In this document: positions 35,130 to 64,000 of the stretch, piece by piece
Numbering within the stretch: the first letter of the stretch is position 1
How the letters are laid out: each line of letters starts with the position of its first letter
DNA from: Phascolarctos cinereus
Taxonomy: Eukaryota > Chordata > Mammalia > Diprotodontia > Phascolarctidae
Assembly: GCF_002099425.1 (NCBI RefSeq)
Contig: NW_018344335.1
Location: forward strand, 910,784 to 974,783
Direction: 5' to 3'
Length of the DNA: 64,000 nucleotides
Made by a program: the position numbers and the translations under genes
Notes under the pieces: generated by a model
What the model saw: the letters and a program-made list of their open reading frames with translations, nothing else
Told to the model about the DNA's origin: nothing
Database searches by the model: none

Positions 35130-36425
35130 TCACAGGATCACAGGGTTTAGAGACATAAGGGATCTTAGAGATGATCTATTCCAACCCTGTCCTTTTACAC
35201 AGGACGGAATAATGAAGGCCAAAGAGGTTTAGTGACTTGTCCAATGAGACATACATAGTGAGTGAGGAGCATAACTGGGATTTGAAATCCAACGTTCTTT
35301 CCATAACCTAGAAATACACTGTCTTTCTAATTTCCTTCTCTCTTCCCTTTGGAATTTACCCCTCCCTGCTCTGTTTTTCCCACCTTTACTCCCTCCTTCT
35401 CCTTTCCCCCTTCTCCTTCCTCCTCTAGAGTGCCAAACACCCTCGTAGTCCAAAGAGTGAACTCAGCCAAAGGAACTCTGTTCATTTTCCCTCCCCAGAA
35501 ATGAGCACAGTTCTAGGAACAAGCTACGGCTGGGGGACAGAGATTAAATTTGTAACCATTCCTTTAAATATCGGGGGAAAATATGTCCTGTTCAAACCTA
35601 CTAGGGGGAGGCGTTATAATAATAATAATAATAATAATAATTGTTATGAATAGACTGTCACTTCCTTGAGAGTAGGAACTGTCTTTTGCCCTTTTTGTAT
35701 CCTAAGCATTTAGCATAGTCCCTGGCACATGATAGGCACTTAATAAATGTTCATTGACTGACTGAATGATAGCTAGCATTTATACCGCATTTTAAGATTT
35801 GCAAAGCACTTTACAAATAGTGACTTATTTTATCCTCACAACAACATTGGGAGGAGTTATTATTATCCTCTTTTTACAGAGGAGGAAACTGAGGCAGGCA
35901 GAACAGTTAAGTGACTTGTACAGAGTCACGCTGTCTCTATGAGGCAGGATTTGAGGCCAGACTCCAGGTTCAGTGCTCTATCCTGAGTGTTATCTAGCTA
36001 CCTCATTAATTTGAAGACTATAAATTTCAGGACAGTGACAAAGTCAGATAAAAATGACTAAAACATTATGTACACTTGAAAAAAAGCTTACAGCATGGTC
36101 ATGGGAGCCATTAAAATCGTACGGGCTTATTACATAGCTCATCCACTGTAAATTCTTCCCTTCAAATTCGTTAACCTTGACTAGAGGAGAGAAGTCTTGC
36201 CGTCTGCACTGTCACACTGTGGAAGCTTGGACAGGTGGTCCACCTTCACCTGATTTTATCATTAGCAAGTATCTACTGAATACTTGTCTGGGTCTAGAGA
36301 TGAAGGCAGAGCTAGAGCTCTGGGCTAGGAGTTGAGAAGATGTGAGTTCAAATCCCCCATGGGATACCTGCTAGGTATGTGTTCCTGGGCAAGTCGCCAA
36401 CTTCCAGATTCCTTAGGTGCCACCC
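35130..36425. repeat. Repeat cluster in the CYBB 3' UTR
   Basis: 35130-35310 antisense MIR/THER (gatcttagagatgatctatt); 35616-35642 (ATA)n; 35645-35770 sense L2 end (ccctggcacatgataggcac); 35771-36002 antisense MIR (gatttgcaaagcactttaca); 36300-36425 sense tRNA-headed SINE (gtgagttcaaatcccccatg). Confidence 0.65.
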
Positions 36426-36799
36426 TAAAATTATCAACTAAGTCACAGAAGGTTTACAGGGGCTGAGATAAGCATTGATGAAGAAATTTACCATACTGAA
36501 TTAATTCTTCATTGTCCTGATGTTTTACCCTTTGCACAGTTGCATGTGTAAGGCACCAGACTGGAGAATTCAGTCCAAACCATGGCAAAATCACGCATGA
36601 ATCTAGGTCTGCTCAAGAATACTGCACCACACTGCCTAGTGCACACCATCCAAGAAAACGAATGGCCACTACCCCTGATGGTCACTGCACACTTGAAATT
36701 TGAACACGTAAGAACAGCTGGAATTACTTAACTTAGTCTAGGTCCCTATAAGCAGGAGAATCAGCCTTCTCTGGTCTGTACAAGGAACACAAAAATAAT

Positions 36800-37285
36800 A
36801 ATACTAATAGGTAGAATTTACATAGCTCTTCACATGTTTTCTCATTTGATTCTCACAACAACCTTCTGGAGGTGGGTTTATTATTATACTCACCTTGTTG
36901 ATTAGGAAACTGGGACTGAGAGAGGTTATATGACTTGTTCAGGTGCATATAGCCATTGTCTGAGGCAAGATTTGAACTCAGGTCTTCATGACTCTAAGCT
37001 CAGTACTCTATTCAGGGAAAGGGGGGGGAATATGCCTTTATCATAGCACCTACCAGGTTCTGTGTTAAACACTTTTCAAATAATATCTCATTTGATCCTC
37101 ACTACAAACCTGTAAGGTAGGTGCTATTACTGTTCTCGTTTTACAGTTAAGGAAACTGAGGCAGAAAGAGGTAAAGTGACTCGCCTAGGGTCACACTGCT
37201 GGTAAATGCTTGAGGCTGGTTTTGAACTCAGGTCTTCCTGACTCAAGGCCCAGAGCTCTATCCACAGTGCCAGCTAGCTGCCTTT
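36800..37285 (-). repeat. Two MIR-class SINEs in the CYBB 3' UTR
   Basis: 36800-37015 and 37035-37285, both antisense (gaaactgggactgagagagg; gttaaggaaactgaggcaga), separated by a G run at about 37020. Confidence 0.75.
36877..36882 (-). promoter_or_regulatory. Candidate proximal polyadenylation signal, CYBB
   Basis: AATAAA on the minus strand about 860 bases after the stop, but inside a MIR-class SINE, so it may be fortuitous. Confidence 0.25.
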
Positions 37286-37738
37286 TAGAGAATATTATAG
37301 GAATATTTTTGAAGAGCTTTCTGTTTAAATGATTTTTTCCTAATTCTGATAGGCCTGAACTAAACCTTTTCTCGAATGTTTCAGGTTTATGGAATTGGGA
37401 TGCTCTATTAGCAGTCTGGAGCAGGCTCCATTGCTAACCTCCTTGAATCATCGAAGGGATGAGTCAATATCTGGGCAAGCTGGTTCCTAAATCCTTGGAC
37501 AGTTTTCCTGTGCATATGTTGGAGCCACCAAGATAATGCATAATAACAAAAGGAAAATGAATCAACTAGTTTTCTTCTGTGTTGTTTAAAGGTGGATGCT
37601 ACTTCAGAAATGGTTACCACATAGGTAGAATATAAAAGCTGTAAAAGGCTTCCCTAGTTTTTGTTTGTTTCTATTAATGATCAGCATTTGTCTGACCGGA
37701 CATAAGGCTCATGCCCACATTTCCTGATGGAGCAGGAG

Positions 37739-63839
<26,101 letters not shown>

Positions 63840-64000
63840 CTATAAAATATAAGAAGGAGAAAACTATGTGTGGTTGTATGGCAGTAAAGGTAATGGAGAG
63901 GCAGCTGCAGATGCAAACTATCACCTGGGAGTGACCAAAGGTCCTATATTCCTGAGACCATTCTCTACTTTTTCCTCCTTTTTAAGCTCTGTGATAAAAG

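Larger units (their letters stand above)
34960..37738 (-). other. CYBB: CYBB 3' UTR (inferred extent)
   Basis: Non-coding sequence after the CYBB stop. The human gene has a 3' UTR of roughly this length. Several SINE fossils lie inside it. The block around 35330-35520 (minus strand: purine-rich run preceded by TAGAACTGTGCTCATTTCTG) resembles my recollection of the human CYBB 3' UTR, which supports the gene reaching this far; that recollection was not checked. The end is set by an AATAAA. Confidence 0.5.

Overview
This is a nuclear genomic window from a marsupial (metatherian mammal). Three things point there: two protein-coding genes with mammalian exon structure; a dense fossil-repeat background of MIR/THER-type CORE-SINEs, L2, L3/CR1, L1, half-L1 (HAL1) and RTE LINEs; and many copies of a tRNA-headed SINE with an RTE-like tail plus hAT elements of the kinds abundant in opossum and its relatives. 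The species cannot be fixed from the sequence alone.

Two host genes lie tail to tail. At the left, on the + strand, are the last two coding exons of DYNLT3 (dynein light chain Tctex-type 3), 1657-1734 and 4118-4194, followed by a 3' UTR with several AATAAA signals. From 37739 to the right edge, on the - strand, are eight consecutive coding exons of CYBB (NOX2/gp91phox). They encode residues 162-570 of the 570-residue human numbering. The first part of CYBB (residues 1-161 and the promoter) lies beyond the right edge, and the first part of DYNLT3 lies beyond the left edge. The order CYBB-DYNLT3 is that of human Xp21.1; in marsupials this block is known to be autosomal.

The gene-free middle (about 5.9-35 kb) and the large CYBB introns are mostly repeats. 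Landmarks are: an RTE reverse-transcriptase fossil at the left edge; L2 and L3/CR1 LINE pieces at 9-11 kb; a 190-bp inverted repeat with CT/GA arrays at 14.1-15.4 kb; a full-length 7SL RNA pseudogene at 27.1 kb; a solo retroviral LTR at 30.1-31.0 kb; an internally deleted L1 (44.0-47.5 kb) and a HAL1 element (47.8-50.0 kb) inside the 11.8-kb CYBB intron between exons 10 and 11; and several hAT elements with decayed 8-bp target duplications, some nested inside older MIRs.

Functionally, CYBB encodes the catalytic, electron-transporting subunit of the phagocyte NADPH oxidase, and DYNLT3 encodes a cytoplasmic dynein light chain. They are neighbours by ancestry and nothing in the window links their functions. 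I see no bacterial-type systems, CRISPR arrays, functional RNA genes or intact transposon ORFs.
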